57,229 nucleotides of DNA from CAYJMQ01 sp964371555 (GCA_964371555.1 CAYJMQ010000007.1:1-57229), one strand, 5' to 3'. Numbered from the stretch's first letter, positions 1-8,790 are shown. Program-made: numbers and translations. Notes: generated by a model not told the origin, from the sequence alone.

Positions 1-1161
1 CGAACAGGCGAAAGACATTGCCATAAACCACAAATCCCTACGCCACCATCTCCTGAAACGCAACCTCTTGCATCTTCAGAAACAGGATTTTTTATGGTTG
101 AAAGAGTCATTGATGGTGACACCATAGTTCTCTCCAATGGAGAAAAGGTAAGATTTATTGGCATTGATACTCCTGAAATATCTCAAAGTTCCAAATTATA
201 TGAAGATGCCAGAAGAACTAGACAAGATATCAGGGCAATTCAAGAGCTGGGACAAGAAGCATATGAATTTACAAAAAATCTTCTCGAAGGCAAAAGAGTC
301 CGTCTTGAATTTGATGTTGATCAAAGAGATCGCTATGGAAGATTGCTTGCATATGTTTTCCTGGAAGACGGCACATTTGTGAACGCCAAAATTTTAGAAG
401 AGGGATATGGCTCCATTATGACAATTCCTCCCAATGTAAAATATCGGGATCGGTTTTTAGCTTTACAAGGGGAGGCCAGAGGAAAGAAAAAGGGGCTCTG
501 GGAAGCAGAAAAGAATGCATCAGAGCGAATCATTCATAAACTTGAAAAAATCGTCTCAAAATTAGAAAGAGTGGTTCTTCTTTTGGAGCAGCAACGTGTT
601 GGCACATTACCTCCTGCACCAGAGGTACCAGAAGAAGAATATCAACCCACTCCTCAACCGATTACAGAGCCAGAGCCTCAACCTGTTGCGTCAGAACCGG
701 TTACAGAATCAATATCGTCAAAAGCTGCTATTGATAAATCAACTATTATTGCTTTTCAAAATGACCACAGAAGAGATCCACATTTAACACTTGATAATGA
801 TAAAACTACATTCTGGCATTCAGACAACATGACTATAGGCGCAGTTAAATGGATTGCCTTCAAATTTTCAAATAAGACGACCTTTTCTGCCATTGAGACT
901 TTCGACGATTATACGAATTCGTATAATATGGGAGAATTAAAAATCATGATATCTGATGATTCAACAAATGGTAATGATGGCAACTGGAGAACTATCAAAG
1001 AAATTCCAGGAAGCACAAGCTTTAATAATGGTGATGGTATCATTAATTTTGATGCAACAATTTCCACAATATGGATCAAACTCGAAATGAAATACGAAGG
1101 CCGTGCTGCTCATGGATCTACCCCTGCCTTTTATCTTTCAGAGATTATCTTTTTAAAATAG
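1..1161 (+). CDS. Staphylococcal-nuclease-like protein with C-terminal discoidin-like domain (5' partial)
   Basis: A thermonuclease-type (SNase/TNase) phosphodiesterase domain is followed by a short coiled coil, a Pro/Glu/Gln-rich linker and a C-terminal beta-rich region resembling F5/8 type C (discoidin) carbohydrate- or surface-binding domains. Counting from the ATG at base 94, the calcium and catalytic signature IDGDTI is at residues 6-11, RFIGIDTPE at 20-28, and YGRLLAYVF supplies the second Arg. The frame is open from base 1 with no upstream stop. The ATG at 94 has no Shine-Dalgarno and sits at the edge of the domain after a Pro/Ser-rich stretch, so the true start, probably with a signal peptide, lies before the window. 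The nuclease call is firm; the discoidin call is by fold pattern only. Confidence 0.8.
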   Translation, partial: RTGERHCHKPQIPTPPSPETQPLASSETGFFMVERVIDGDTIVLSNGEKVRFIGIDTPEISQSSKLYEDARRTRQDIRAIQELGQEAYEFTKNLLEGKRVRLEFDVDQRDRYGRLLAYVFLEDGTFVNAKILEEGYGSIMTIPPNVKYRDRFLALQGEARGKKKGLWEAEKNASERIIHKLEKIVSKLERVVLLLEQQRVGTLPPAPEVPEEEYQPTPQPITEPEPQPVASEPVTESISSKAAIDKSTIIAFQNDHRRDPHLTLDNDKTTFWHSDNMTIGAVKWIAFKFSNKTTFSAIETFDDYTNSYNMGELKIMISDDSTNGNDGNWRTIKEIPGSTSFNNGDGIINFDATISTIWIKLEMKYEGRAAHGSTPAFYLSEIIFLK

Positions 1162-1261
1162 ATTCTTAATTTTCAATAATATAAAACTATAAAGAAGTGA
1201 TGCGTATCACAATCCGGAGGGGTATAATATTAACCAGTTGGCTAAGTGTCTGAAATCAGAA

Positions 1262-1334
1262 TGCCCCAGGGCAGAATCGAACTGCCGACACGCGCCTTTT
1301 CAGGGCGCTGCTCTACCGACTGAGCTACCGGGGC
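1262..1334 (-). tRNA. tRNA-Phe (GAA)
   Basis: Reading the minus strand gives a complete cloverleaf of 73 nt. The 7-bp acceptor stem GCCCCGG/CTGGGGC has one G-T pair. The anticodon stem GCGCC/GGCGC encloses a loop whose third to fifth bases are GAA. The T arm is GGCAG-TTCGATT-CTGCC. The 3' CCA is not encoded. It stands alone between the nuclease gene and yggS and has its own promoter upstream. Confidence 0.95.
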
Positions 1335-1352
1335 TCAATCTTTAGATTTTCA

Positions 1353-1380
1353 GGTATAAGGAAAAGCAAGAGATTGTCAA
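1353..1380 (-). promoter_or_regulatory. Sigma-70-like promoter for tRNA-Phe
   Basis: On the minus strand a perfect TTGACA (bases 1375-1380) is followed after 16 nt by TATACC (1353-1358). The predicted start point falls about a dozen bases before the tRNA 5' end, as expected for a tRNA promoter. Confidence 0.6.
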
Positions 1381-1466
1381 ATGTTTTTGCGCTTATATTT
1401 TGAAAAAATGGCATAACAGAAAAATAAAAAGACGCTTATATTATCAATGATTTTTTCCCATAAGCT

Positions 1467-1475
1467 TGCTATTTT
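1467..1475 (+). promoter_or_regulatory. Extended -10 promoter of yggS
   Basis: TGC-TATTTT is an extended -10 element ending 6 nt before the yggS ATG. No Shine-Dalgarno lies between, so transcription would begin at or next to the start codon (leaderless mRNA). No good -35 is visible. Confidence 0.4.
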
Positions 1476-1481
1476 TGACTT

Positions 1482-2186
1482 ATGGATGAAATAAAAGAGA
1501 ACATTATCTCCGTTCAAAAAATCATTTCCGACACTGCGAAAAAAATCGGAAAAAATCCTCAGGATATCCGGCTGATTGCCGTTTCTAAATTGCAGCCGAT
1601 TGAGAAGATCAAATTGGCGATTGACGCGGGAATCACCTATCTCGGCGAAAATCATGTTCAGGAATTCCTCAAAAAATGGGAGATTCTGGGAAATGCCGCA
1701 AAATGGATTTTCATCGGCCACCTTCAGACGAACAAAGTCAAATATTTGACAGATACCATTTCAGAAATTCAAACGCTTGATAGCATAAAGTTATCCACAA
1801 AGCTTCAACAGGAGACAGAGAAGAAAAATCGCCGCCTCCCGGTTCTCATTCAAATCAACATTGGCGAAGAATCGACCAAATCGGGGCTTCTTCCCAAAAA
1901 TCTCACCCCCTTTTTAAAAGAAATCATTCCAAATACCTTTCTGGATATCCAGGGGCTGATGGCAATCCCCCCGTACTTTGAAGATCCTGAAAAATCACGC
2001 CCTTATTTTAGGAAGATGATGGAAATGCTGAGTGAAGAGCGGCATCAGTTCCCTGATCTTAAGTTGAATCAACTTTCCATGGGGATGTCTCATGACTTTA
2101 AGATAGCGATTGAAGAAGGGGCGACACAGGTAAGGATTGGGGAAGCAATCTTTGGAAAGAGGGGGAAAGAAGAAAAGGCTAATTAA
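1482..2186 (+). CDS. yggS: YggS/PROSC family PLP homeostasis protein
   Basis: This is a 234-residue alanine-racemase-fold protein of the YggS (PLPBP) family, which binds pyridoxal phosphate and buffers the cellular B6 pool without a known catalytic activity. The PLP lysine is K36 in AVSKLQP. FIGHLQTNK, GLMAIPP, and the C-terminal SMGMSHDF and IGEAIFG phosphate-binding segments are all in place, and the length is normal for the family. The ATG has no Shine-Dalgarno and follows an extended -10 box by 6 nt. The 3' end overlaps the convergent M23 peptidase gene by 8 bp. Confidence 0.93.
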   Translation: MDEIKENIISVQKIISDTAKKIGKNPQDIRLIAVSKLQPIEKIKLAIDAGITYLGENHVQEFLKKWEILGNAAKWIFIGHLQTNKVKYLTDTISEIQTLDSIKLSTKLQQETEKKNRRLPVLIQINIGEESTKSGLLPKNLTPFLKEIIPNTFLDIQGLMAIPPYFEDPEKSRPYFRKMMEMLSEERHQFPDLKLNQLSMGMSHDFKIAIEEGATQVRIGEAIFGKRGKEEKAN

Positions 2187-3036
2187 TCATATAATCGCCC
2201 GGATCGACAAGAACACCATTCAGGCTGATTTCATAGTGAAGGTGTACGCCGCGAACGCGGCCGGAACCGCCGACCAGAGCAATCTGTTTACCCCGCTTAA
2301 TCCATTCCCCCGCTTTAACGAGAATCTTTGAAACATGGGCAAATCTGGTTTTTAGCCCATAGCCATGATTGAGAACAACATACCGCCCGTAGCCGGGTGA
2401 ATAATGACTTTCTTCAACTATTCCATCCGCGGGGGCTACGACCCGCTCTCCAAAATTGGCTGCAATATCGATCCCCTCATGCATCTGCCAGCCCCCCACC
2501 GGCAATTTCCGGAAACCAAATGAAGAGGTCACACGCCCCGAGGCGGGCGATAAAGCCGGAATCGCGGCCAGGAGATTCGGCTTTTGAGAATAAAAATCGA
2601 CCAATTCCAAGAGCATTCTGTCATGAAAATCGGCCTCAGATCGCAAATCATGAAGCCGCAACCGGATTTTTTGAAGGTCGCGGTCTTCTTCACGATCGAG
2701 ATCTGCCTCGCGTGTCGACCGGCGCACATTTTTTGCCGCCTGCCTGATCGCCTCTTTTTCCTCAAACTGGTCTTTGATATGCGAAAGCACTTTGAGTTTG
2801 GACGAAAATTTATTGAGCCTGGTGAGAACCGAATCGATTTCAGCCACCGAGGCCTTGAGCTCTCTCATTTCAGATGCTATCTGAATTGAGCCCTGATGCG
2901 TCGCTTTAAATTCGAGAAGTTCCAGATGGAGGCGGATATTGTCGTATGCAAGAGCAAATACAGACACAATCGAGAGAATCCAGACAAAATATTCAAACTT
3001 CACTATTTGAAAAAAATGCTTAATTTTCTCTCTCAT
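2179..3036 (-). CDS. M23 family murein peptidase, membrane-anchored
   Basis: A 285-residue zinc metallopeptidase of the LytM/M23 family, expected to cut peptide cross-bridges of peptidoglycan in the periplasm or to act as an envelope regulator. A single N-terminal membrane segment (about 15-32) anchors it. A charged coiled coil (about 55-145) follows, then the catalytic domain with HEGIDIA and HLHYEIS supplying the zinc-ligand histidines. The membrane anchor, coiled coil and LytM order resembles proteins cotranscribed with bactofilins or cell-shape factors, but none is adjacent here. A G-rich ribosome site (AGGGGGAC) precedes the ATG. Confidence 0.9.
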   Translation of the reverse strand: MREKIKHFFQIVKFEYFVWILSIVSVFALAYDNIRLHLELLEFKATHQGSIQIASEMRELKASVAEIDSVLTRLNKFSSKLKVLSHIKDQFEEKEAIRQAAKNVRRSTREADLDREEDRDLQKIRLRLHDLRSEADFHDRMLLELVDFYSQKPNLLAAIPALSPASGRVTSSFGFRKLPVGGWQMHEGIDIAANFGERVVAPADGIVEESHYSPGYGRYVVLNHGYGLKTRFAHVSKILVKAGEWIKRGKQIALVGGSGRVRGVHLHYEISLNGVLVDPGDYMIN

Positions 3037-3074
3037 TTGTCCCCCTTTAGCATAAATGAAAGACTTTAGTCAAT

Positions 3075-3773
3075 TTAAAGTCGCTCAACTTTGACAACCA
3101 CAGCCGTAATATTATCATCCCCCCCCCGCTGATTTGCGAAACGGACCAGCTCTTTCACAGAATCTTCCACGGAATTTTTTGAAACAATCGATATGATTTC
3201 ACTGTCTTCCATCGCATTGTACAGGCCATCTGAACAGAGGAGATAGCTATCCCCTGCGACAGCTTTCTTTGTATAGAAATCCACCTGCACTTGCGGATCA
3301 AACCCTATTGAGCGTGTGATGATATTTCTCAGCGGGGTTCTCATCCCGGAAACCATCTGTTGCGACACAAGTGAATGATCGATAGAGAGTTGCCAGATCA
3401 TCTCGTCTTTCATGAAATAGGCACGACTGTCACCCACATGAGCAAAATAGGCGGTATCATAAGAAAAAAAGAGCGCTGTAAGCGTCGTCCCCATCCCTTT
3501 TAAAGAAGTCGTCTGAGAAGAGGTATTAAAAATCTTGCGATTTACCTCTTCAAAAGCCTTTGTAAGATATACGGCAGGATCCATCGACTGGCGTTTTGAA
3601 AAAATCCCGTCCAGCGCCTCCACAGCCATCTGAGATGCGATCCCCCCTCCCACATGCCCCCCCATGCCATCTGCTACTGCATAAAGTTTGAACCCGTCGT
3701 TACAGATATAACGATCCTGATTGCTTTCCCGCCTACGTCCGATATCAGAAAGAGCGAAAGATCGTAGCTTCAT
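3075..3773 (-). CDS. PP2C-family (PPM) serine/threonine protein phosphatase
   Basis: A 232-residue soluble Stp1/PrpC-type phosphatase that removes phosphate from Ser/Thr residues using two metal ions. The family motifs are present in order: SNQDR near residue 20, ADGMGGH at 34-40, GDSRAY, LLCSDGL and GGDDNITAVVV. Its usual partner, a Hanks-type kinase, is not in the window. The Gly-Gly before DDN is encoded by a run of nine G (minus strand), a possible slippage site. It lies 38 nt upstream of the M23 gene on the same strand, so the two are probably cotranscribed. Confidence 0.92.
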   Translation of the reverse strand: MKLRSFALSDIGRRRESNQDRYICNDGFKLYAVADGMGGHVGGGIASQMAVEALDGIFSKRQSMDPAVYLTKAFEEVNRKIFNTSSQTTSLKGMGTTLTALFFSYDTAYFAHVGDSRAYFMKDEMIWQLSIDHSLVSQQMVSGMRTPLRNIITRSIGFDPQVQVDFYTKKAVAGDSYLLCSDGLYNAMEDSEIISIVSKNSVEDSVKELVRFANQRGGDDNITAVVVKVERL

Positions 3774-3842
3774 AAGAGATATATGGCAATATAATGCAAC
3801 GCCACGTACATTAGAAAGTATAGGATGAAATGAAAATTGGTG

Positions 3843-4739
3843 TCAAGACAAGTCTGGTTCTAAAAAAAGTTTATTTCTGAGCGACTCGAGGTATTTTTTC
3901 TCAGAAAATCCCAAAAAATAGGCAGAATGATCAGATTTGGATATCCAAACCGTATCCCCTTCCTTCATTATATGTGTCTCCTGACCATCCATCGTAAGCA
4001 AAACCTCACTGTTATGTGAGACAAGCTCTATCGCAATTTTGGTCTCGTCAGCGACAATAAGGGGCCGGTTCGCAAGATTTTGGGGACAAATCGGAGTTAC
4101 AATGAGCACTTTGGCCTCTGGATGCGTAACTGGCCCACCGGCCGCAAAAGAATAGGCAGTTGAGCCTGTAGGGGTTGCCACGAGCACTCCGTCAGCATTT
4201 AATGTTGTAAAATGGTTATCCCCAATAGAGATACGGTAGCTTGAAATTCTTGCAATACCAGAGGTATGTAATACAGCATCATTTAATGCCTCAAAAGAAG
4301 CGACCTCTTTTTTCACCCCCTTTTCTAATCGAAAAATATTCGCTTTGAGCTTAACACGTTCCTCTATCGCAGCCTTTTTATTAAAAATGAGTTCGAGCCC
4401 CTTTTCAACCTCCGCAGGTAAAATATCTGTCAGGAAACCTACCCCTCCCAGCTTTACTCCAACAACGGGGGCCTTCCGCCCATGAAGAAGTCTTACGGAC
4501 TTTAAAAAAGTCCCATCGCCGCCCAAAGAAAGGATCAAATCAACCTCTTTCGATAAGAAAGATAAGGGGACAAGTTTTCCCGATCCTTCCCAGCCTATTG
4601 TTGAAAATATTTCCTCCGGGAGCAATACTTCACATTTTTTTCTCTGGAGCCAGGGGACAATTTTTTTTGCGGTTTCAGCCGCCTTTTTATTCCCCTTTTT
4701 TGCCATGAGACCCACTTTTTTAAATGAAGCGGCAGTCAT
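3843..4739 (-). CDS. nadK: NAD kinase
   Basis: NAD kinase phosphorylates NAD to NADP using ATP or polyphosphate. The 298-residue protein has the conserved GGDGTFL motif (73-79), NDAVLH, TPTGSTAYSFAAGGP and the C-terminal diacylglycerol-kinase-like fold region (LTMDGQE). Length is normal. It is divergent from rarA across a 64-nt gap. A minus-strand TTGTAA-17-TATTTC pair ends 7 nt before this ATG, and there is no Shine-Dalgarno, which supports this start and a leaderless message. Confidence 0.95.
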   Translation of the reverse strand: MTAASFKKVGLMAKKGNKKAAETAKKIVPWLQRKKCEVLLPEEIFSTIGWEGSGKLVPLSFLSKEVDLILSLGGDGTFLKSVRLLHGRKAPVVGVKLGGVGFLTDILPAEVEKGLELIFNKKAAIEERVKLKANIFRLEKGVKKEVASFEALNDAVLHTSGIARISSYRISIGDNHFTTLNADGVLVATPTGSTAYSFAAGGPVTHPEAKVLIVTPICPQNLANRPLIVADETKIAIELVSHNSEVLLTMDGQETHIMKEGDTVWISKSDHSAYFLGFSEKKYLESLRNKLFLEPDLS

Positions 4740-4746
4740 AAGGTCG

Positions 4747-4796
4747 GAAATACCATTTCCCCCGCTGATTTACAACAAAAGATAGTTCTGTTAGAA
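4747..4796. promoter_or_regulatory. Back-to-back nadK/rarA promoters with overlapping -35 boxes
   Basis: Minus strand: TTGTAA (4770-4775), 17-nt spacer, TATTTC (4747-4752), then 7 nt to the nadK ATG. Plus strand: TTTACA (4769-4774), 16-nt spacer, TTAGAA (4791-4796), then 7 nt to the rarA ATG. The two -35 hexamers share five bases, so polymerase could occupy only one direction at a time. Both genes would be leaderless. The call is by eye. Confidence 0.45.
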
Positions 4797-4803
4797 CGCG
4801 ATT

Positions 4804-6048
4804 ATGGAATTGTTTAAAAGTGGAGCAAAGCAACTCGCCCCTCTTGCCGAACGGATACGCCCAAAAACCCTCGATGACTTTGTTGGACAAAACCATCTTA
4901 CCGAAAAAGACAAAATTGTGAGAAATATTCTTGAAGGGGGACATCCCTGTTCAATGATTCTTTGGGGCCCTCCAGGGGTTGGAAAGACAACATTGGCGCA
5001 TCTCTTCTCAAAACAGACCGAAAGCGAATTTATCGCCATCTCTGCCGTCACAAGCGGGATAAAAGATCTTCAGACAATTATGAAGGATGCGGAAGAACGC
5101 CTCTGCTTTCAAAAACGCCGAACCGTTCTTTTTGTTGATGAAATCCACCGCTTTAATAAAGCCCAGCAGGATTACCTGCTCCCTTTCGTTGAGAAAGGGA
5201 GCATTATTTTTATTGGAGCCACCACTGAAAATCCATCATTTGAAGTTATTTCACCTCTCTTGTCCCGTTGTCGCGTCTTTGTTTTGGAGCGCTTGAAACC
5301 AGACGACATTAAAAAAATTATCGTAAGAGCGCTTGCCAATGAAAAGGAAGGTCTTGGAAACTTGGGGCTGACAATAAATGAAGAAGCGCTGCGGTTTTTG
5401 GCGCACACCTCTAATGGTGATGCAAGATCGGCCTTGAACGTTGTTGAATTATCTGCCAAATTTTGTGAAAAATCGAAGATTAAAGAAATTTCCCTCCCTC
5501 TTATCGAACTCGTTCTGTCTAAAAAACACCTTTATCACGATAAAGGGGGTGAAGAGCACTACAATATTCTTTCTGCCTTCATTAAAAGTATGCGCGGGGG
5601 AGACCCCGACGCGGCCATCTATTGGATGTGCAGACTCCTGGAAGCGGGTGAAGACCCGCTCCTCATCGCACGAAGAATGGTCATTTTTGCATCAGAAGAT
5701 ATCGGCAATGCCGATCCGCAGGCATTACTGATTGCAGTCGCAGCGATGCATGCCGTCGATTTCGTCGGCCTGCCAGAAGCCAAAATTCCACTGGCTCAAG
5801 GAGTTACCTATCTGGCGACAGCTAAAAAAAGCAATGCTTCCTACATGGCGCTCCAAAAAGCAACCGAAGCTGTTCATAAAATGGGCAATTTAGATGTTCC
5901 GATGCATCTCAAAAATGCAGTAACCCCCCTCATGCAACAAATTGGCTACGGAAAAGGGTATCAATACGCGCATCATTATCAGGATGCCAAAGTTTCACAC
6001 GAACACCTCCCTTCCCCCTTGAAAGGAAGTAAATTTTACACACCTTAG
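4804..6048 (+). CDS. rarA: Replication-associated recombination protein A (RarA/MgsA), AAA+ ATPase
   Basis: A 414-residue clamp-loader-like AAA+ ATPase that acts at stalled replication forks and interacts with SSB. Walker A GPPGVGKT is at 55-62, Walker B LFVDEIHRF has D112 and E113, sensor 1 is GATTENPSF, and the C-terminal helical region has the family signature SEDIGNADPQAL. The length is close to E. coli RarA. No Shine-Dalgarno precedes the ATG, and the overlapping divergent promoter suggests a leaderless mRNA. Confidence 0.95.
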   Translation: MELFKSGAKQLAPLAERIRPKTLDDFVGQNHLTEKDKIVRNILEGGHPCSMILWGPPGVGKTTLAHLFSKQTESEFIAISAVTSGIKDLQTIMKDAEERLCFQKRRTVLFVDEIHRFNKAQQDYLLPFVEKGSIIFIGATTENPSFEVISPLLSRCRVFVLERLKPDDIKKIIVRALANEKEGLGNLGLTINEEALRFLAHTSNGDARSALNVVELSAKFCEKSKIKEISLPLIELVLSKKHLYHDKGGEEHYNILSAFIKSMRGGDPDAAIYWMCRLLEAGEDPLLIARRMVIFASEDIGNADPQALLIAVAAMHAVDFVGLPEAKIPLAQGVTYLATAKKSNASYMALQKATEAVHKMGNLDVPMHLKNAVTPLMQQIGYGKGYQYAHHYQDAKVSHEHLPSPLKGSKFYTP

Positions 6049-6101
6049 AGCTTGAGTTTTTAAAATTCCCTTGTTATAGTTCGCGCCGATTGTAATCCCC
6101 C

Positions 6102-6133
6102 AAAGAGATATCCAAAGAGATATAAAGAGATAT
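6102..6133 (+). repeat. Three direct repeats of AAAGAGATAT before the gshA-like gene
   Basis: Exact 10-bp copies lie at 6102-6111, 6114-6123 and 6124-6133, immediately upstream of the ATG at 6141. They could be a regulator-binding array or a slipped duplication. No function is assigned. Confidence 0.7.
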
Positions 6134-6140
6134 TGGAAAT

Positions 6141-7376
6141 ATGTTAAGCCATTCTTTCAGTTCATCCTTAAAAAAAAATCATACCCAGATTTCGCAATGG
6201 TTTGAAAAGCATGAGAAAAAAATACCTATCCCTTTTCTTACTTCTGTCACCATTAAAGACAGCGGTTTTAAGATATCTGTTTCAGATGTGCAGATTTTTC
6301 CTTCGGGCTTAAACTATCTCTGTAAAACGGATTTAAAAAATGTCTCGGCGCTGATCAGAAAATATTTTGAACGCCATTATCCGGATGTCCTCAAAAATAA
6401 AAAAATTCTCATTCTTTCATCCGCAAACAATCCAAACCCTTTTTATTATGATCACTTAGATGTCCTCCTGCAGCTCATGAAAAAAGGGGGATTCAGGCCG
6501 CAGATTGCGACACTGGATACCCTCGGGAGCGTCCTTTCCTTAAAAACTCCCGCGGGGAAAAAAGTTCAAATTCATCCCGTTTACTTCGAAAAAGATCGCC
6601 TAAAAACAAAAGAGATCGACCCCTGTTTCATTGTGGCAGGAGATATCTTTGCGGCGACAAAACTCTCTTCCCTTCCCTATATAAAACAACCGATGAGCCC
6701 CCCTTTGAAAGCGTTCTCAAATCATGAAATTGGCAGCTCTTATCTCGCCACCTTTAACAAACTCGTAGAAGATTTTTCAAGAATCGTCTCGGAAGATCCC
6801 TGGCTGATGGGAACCGGTTTCCAGCTCGAACACCGTGTTAATATTGACGATAAGGGGGGACTTGAAAAGATTGCCCTTGCGGCGGCAACCCTGCTGGACA
6901 ACCTGAAGAGCAAATACAGAGAATACCAAATTTCATCCCGCCCGTCGCTCATGATCCGAAGCAATTCAGGAACATCCGGAACCGGGATGGTTACGGTTCG
7001 TTCAACTGAAGATCTTCTTGAACTTCACAATTATAAGAAACAAAAAAGATCTGCCGCTAAAAATCCGATGATCGATGACATTCTGATTAAAGAAGAAATC
7101 CCTGTTCAACCGCTTTTTAAAGAAATTGTCGGCGAAACAGTCATCTATCTCATTGGAAATGAAGTTGCCGGGGGATATATTAAAACATACTGCGATAAAG
7201 TGGTAAAAGGTTTATCGAGCTCCCGGAAAAATCTTTTTCGATCTCTTTGCCTGAGCGGCAAAATTCATCGTCATCCCCAAAAACGATCCGATAAAAAATT
7301 GGGCTCTATCTATCAAAATCTCTCAAAAATCGGCGGCCTCGCAGTGGGATACGCCATCGATCAGATCCGCACCTAA
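6141..7376 (+). CDS. gshA: Probable glutamate-cysteine ligase (GshA, PF08886-like)
   Basis: This 411-residue protein resembles the proteobacterial glutamate-cysteine ligase family that catalyses the first, ATP-dependent step of glutathione synthesis. Supporting features are the ATP-grasp-like segment MIRSNSGTSGTGMVTVRS (about 272-289), the preceding basic/acidic GFQLEHRVNIDDKGG region and the C-terminal GGYIKTY stretch. No gshB partner is in the window. The first ATG is used with only a weak ribosome site (GGAA); three direct repeats sit just upstream. The identification rests on recalled family sequence, so it is less secure than its neighbours. Another ATP-grasp carboxylate-amine ligase is the alternative. 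Confidence 0.6.
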   Translation: MLSHSFSSSLKKNHTQISQWFEKHEKKIPIPFLTSVTIKDSGFKISVSDVQIFPSGLNYLCKTDLKNVSALIRKYFERHYPDVLKNKKILILSSANNPNPFYYDHLDVLLQLMKKGGFRPQIATLDTLGSVLSLKTPAGKKVQIHPVYFEKDRLKTKEIDPCFIVAGDIFAATKLSSLPYIKQPMSPPLKAFSNHEIGSSYLATFNKLVEDFSRIVSEDPWLMGTGFQLEHRVNIDDKGGLEKIALAAATLLDNLKSKYREYQISSRPSLMIRSNSGTSGTGMVTVRSTEDLLELHNYKKQKRSAAKNPMIDDILIKEEIPVQPLFKEIVGETVIYLIGNEVAGGYIKTYCDKVVKGLSSSRKNLFRSLCLSGKIHRHPQKRSDKKLGSIYQNLSKIGGLAVGYAIDQIRT

Positions 7377-7405
7377 GCAACCGCAGTCAATATCCATTTA
7401 GTTTA

Positions 7406-7435
7406 TTGATACCAGCTATTTATATATGCTATTCT
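7406..7435 (+). promoter_or_regulatory. Sigma-70-like promoter of the monoheme barrel gene
   Basis: TTGATA (7406-7411), 18-nt spacer, TATTCT (7430-7435) with an extended TGC directly before it. The upstream in-frame ATG at 7426 lies inside this element, so that start is unlikely. Confidence 0.45.
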
Positions 7436-7473
7436 TTCAATATCATCGTGGGATTAAAATTAAGGGAGATCTT

Positions 7474-8790
7474 ATGAAATGCCCAAAATTATGGGTTGTC
7501 TTTTTTCTATTCCTTTCCCTTCCCCTTTGGGGACGCGAACAATATGCGCTGAAAGAAAATCTAAACTGCACCGCCTGCCATTATAGCCCCGCCGGCGGCG
7601 GCCCCTTAAATATTAAAGGACGATATTACAATCGCCAGGGATTCACTTTAGAAGGATTTGCCGAGTATCTGGCAACATTACAAAAATTGGTCAAAGAGCG
7701 AAAAACAGAAAAAGGATCGGTGACAGGTCAGTTGATTACCACTGCCCTTGAAAAATTGAGTATCCAGGGGATCGTTCGTACGCTTTTTAAGCAGACGATT
7801 GACCGGGAGCCTGATGTAAAAAAAGACAACTTTGACCTTTTAGACGCAACCATGGTCCTGGGTCTGAGTGTCCATGACAAACTCAACATCATTTACGCGC
7901 CGGAGCTCAATAACCTCCATGCCGGCGATGTATTTATTACAGGAGAGGGGCCGTGGGGGACATTTGTACAGGTAGGGCGTTTTACTCCACCGTTCGGTTT
8001 GACATCTGACGATCCTACTATCATGGTCAGAAGCCTTTACGGTCTCCAATATTTCCTAAAGGATATCGGAGCAACAGTCGGATATGATCAGCACGGTTTT
8101 TTTACAAATCTATCTGTTTTAAACGCATTTCGCCATTTCTCACCCGCTTCAGAAGGGCTCAATGGAATTGGGGATCCCTTCCGCGGCATGGGGATGACAG
8201 CAAATATCGGTTTTCATATGTATCACTTCATCTTTGGATTGTCGGCCCTTTATGAAGTAACAGGGGATGCCAATAGAGACAGAGACGAAACCGACTCTGA
8301 ATCGCTTTTTGCGCTTTACTCGTCGCTCTCATGGGGGAAGTTTCGTCTTTCAGGCGAGGTCGATCTCGGTTTAAATAAAGGAATTGGGGTCAGAAATCGC
8401 GCCGGTATTGAACCGGATTTTTCCCCTCACCCTGTCAGGGCTTCAACAGCTTCATTTGTAGATCCCTTTTTTGGAAAGATTTCGCCCAATTTTGCAAAAA
8501 AATCTTTTGGGGCTTTTGCCAAAGCCTCCGTGGATATCCTTCCGAACAAATGGGACATTTCCGCTCAATATGACACGCTTTCAGGAAATATTAAGTTTCT
8601 TGGCGACGCCCCTATTCGTGTTACATTGGCAACCAAGTATTGGCCATGGAGAAATTTTTCAGTGGAACCTCAATACAAGCGAAATTTTACGCCAAAGGGA
8701 GCCGTTAAAAATGCTCCTAATGCACAATTGGAAGATGCGCGTCGAAAAAACAAAGATCAATTCCTGATTTACGCCAGCGCAACATTCTGA
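7474..8790 (+). CDS. Exported beta-barrel-like protein with one c-type heme motif
   Basis: A 438-residue secreted protein with a signal peptide (about 1-20) followed by CTACH, a CxxCH covalent heme site, in an NCTACHYSPAGGG context. The remainder is rich in alternating aromatic/polar strands and ends in a phenylalanine (SATF), typical of an outer-membrane barrel. It is probably a porin-like outer-membrane protein with a heme at its periplasmic N-terminus, so it may take part in electron transfer or sensing; that role is inference. I chose the ATG at 7474 because AAGGGAG precedes it and the signal peptide starts there; the ATG at 7426 lies in the promoter. Confidence 0.75.
   Translation: MKCPKLWVVFFLFLSLPLWGREQYALKENLNCTACHYSPAGGGPLNIKGRYYNRQGFTLEGFAEYLATLQKLVKERKTEKGSVTGQLITTALEKLSIQGIVRTLFKQTIDREPDVKKDNFDLLDATMVLGLSVHDKLNIIYAPELNNLHAGDVFITGEGPWGTFVQVGRFTPPFGLTSDDPTIMVRSLYGLQYFLKDIGATVGYDQHGFFTNLSVLNAFRHFSPASEGLNGIGDPFRGMGMTANIGFHMYHFIFGLSALYEVTGDANRDRDETDSESLFALYSSLSWGKFRLSGEVDLGLNKGIGVRNRAGIEPDFSPHPVRASTASFVDPFFGKISPNFAKKSFGAFAKASVDILPNKWDISAQYDTLSGNIKFLGDAPIRVTLATKYWPWRNFSVEPQYKRNFTPKGAVKNAPNAQLEDARRKNKDQFLIYASATF

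Noticed and set aside
1..1334. Integrated element at tRNA-Phe
   Set aside because: No integrase, no direct repeat of the tRNA end was found, and the nuclease gene alone is not evidence of an island.
7426..7473. Earlier start of the monoheme barrel gene at 7426
   Set aside because: That ATG overlaps the extended -10 box, whereas AAGGGAG and the signal peptide begin at 7474.
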